From: Candidatus Omnitrophota bacterium
GTDB lineage: Bacteria; Omnitrophota; Gorgyraeia; Duberdicusellales; 4484-171
Direction: 5' to 3'
DNA length: 6,788 nt
Assembly: GCA_014728785.1 (NCBI GenBank)
Contig: WJKZ01000065.1
Span: 1-6,788, forward strand
Shown: piece by piece, positions 6,178 through 6,788 of the stretch
Layout: every line of letters begins with the position of its first letter
Position numbering within the stretch: the first letter of the stretch is position 1
The notes under the pieces: model-generated
Told to the model about the DNA's origin: nothing
Database searches by the model: none
What the model saw: the letters and a program-made list of their open reading frames with translations, nothing else
Program-made: the position numbers and the translations under genes

Positions 6178-6788
6178 TCAAAGGTTTCCCAGCAATACAG
6201 AATTTTCACAAAAAAATATCCCGGCAACACAGGCAGTAAGAAGACAGGCCAGAGTTGCCGCTACAAGGGCTCTGAAAGCCACCCGGGCCAAGACAGAGGT
6301 CCTTTTCGGAGCCAGGGCAGAAATTCCGCCTACAAAAATAGACATAGAAGCAAGATGAGCAAAGCCGCACAAAGCATAAGCCGCTATAACTGGCGAACGC
6401 CTGTACTGAAAAACACCACTTTTGAGCAATAAAGCTAAATCTTTATAAGCAACCACCTCAGTCACAACCAACCTCTCCCCTATAAGTTTTGCTACCTCCA
6501 TCGAATCCTGGGGAGGTACCCCTATAATTAAAGCAAAGGGGTAAAATAGATAGCCCAGGATTGCTTTTAATGTCCAGTCAAAACTTATACCGGTTAAAGA
6601 GTTGAACTCCTCTCCCAGGCCTGAAAGCACCAAGTCCAGTAAGGCAACAAAACCTAAAACCGCTATTAAAAGAGCTACTATACCTACTATCATCCTGACC
6701 CCTGAATTTGCCCCAGAAATTATAGCTTCGAACATAGTTTTTTCTTTTTCGTAATGCGGTTTTAGGTGTAAACCTAAAGTCTTAGGCA
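6178..6788 (-). CDS. concentrative nucleoside transporter (CNT/NupC family), C-terminal part; 5' end outside window
   Basis: Inner-membrane symporter that imports nucleosides with H+ or Na+. The frame stays open 17 codons beyond the ATG at 6733-6735 to the window edge. The homologous region around that Met (N-x-x-EAA-x-GA in relatives) is internal, so the real start is off-window and about 203 residues are visible. Family landmarks numbered from that internal Met: SFDWTLKAILGYLFYPFALIIGVP (51-74), KLIGERLVVTEVVAY (83-97), YALCGFAH (120-127), GGISALAPKR (136-145), then a final hydrophobic helix. The usual NEFVAY reads TEVVAY and the usual CGFAN reads CGFAH, both at the permeant site, so specificity may differ from classical NupC. 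The Glu and the following Ser are kept. Broken gene or pseudogene is not indicated. It lies upstream of pcm in the same orientation. Confidence 0.92.
   Translation of the reverse strand, partial: PKTLGLHLKPHYEKEKTMFEAIISGANSGVRMIVGIVALLIAVLGFVALLDLVLSGLGEEFNSLTGISFDWTLKAILGYLFYPFALIIGVPPQDSMEVAKLIGERLVVTEVVAYKDLALLLKSGVFQYRRSPVIAAYALCGFAHLASMSIFVGGISALAPKRTSVLARVAFRALVAATLACLLTACVAGIFFCENSVLLGNL

Noticed and set aside
1..6788. CRISPR arrays, tRNA/rRNA genes, insertion sequences, phage or toxin-antitoxin modules
   Set aside because: Both strands were scanned by eye; no spaced direct repeats of CRISPR type, cloverleaf, transposase motifs or terminal inverted repeats were found.

Overview
This window reads as ordinary chromosomal DNA of a diderm (Gram-negative-type) bacterium with moderate GC. 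Every gene I can support lies on the minus strand, so transcription runs from high to low coordinates. The evidence for a diderm is a periplasmic-type RlpA-like barrel protein, an exported-looking isoaspartyl methyltransferase and a FtsH with a periplasmic domain. The gene mix (HPF/cold-shock fusion, SixA with a QHG motif, heptamer-repeat spacer) would fit an uncultured lineage such as Omnitrophota, Nitrospirota or a deltaproteobacterial group. I cannot fix the phylum from sequence alone.

Layout from the right edge, in transcription order: the C-terminal half of a concentrative nucleoside transporter (6178-6788, cut by the edge); pcm with a hydrophobic N-terminal extension (5420-6136), joined by an ATGA overlap to an RlpA-like protein (5013-5423); a 179-nt spacer holding SD/anti-SD complementary segments; sixA (4378-4833); an HPF domain fused to a cold-shock domain (3786-4358); a 148-nt spacer with a weak terminator candidate and a well-folded leader; a 61-residue membrane protein (3422-3607); nicotinate phosphoribosyltransferase pncB (1861-3411); a 269-nt spacer with degenerate 7-bp-period repeats and a good sigma70-type promoter; acylphosphatase (1313-1591); and ftsH (1-1288, cut just before its protease domain).

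The genes fall into themes rather than one pathway: protein quality control (FtsH, PCMT), envelope maintenance (RlpA-like), ribosome hibernation and phospho-signalling (HPF-CSD, SixA), and NAD salvage (PncB). The most interesting item is the leader at 3608-3741. A 10-bp closing helix and an SD-sequestering hairpin compete for the same strand directly before the small membrane gene. pncB, ten nucleotides after that gene, has no Shine-Dalgarno of its own. This has the architecture of a translational riboswitch or other RNA switch controlling NAD salvage, and I do not recognise it as a known class.
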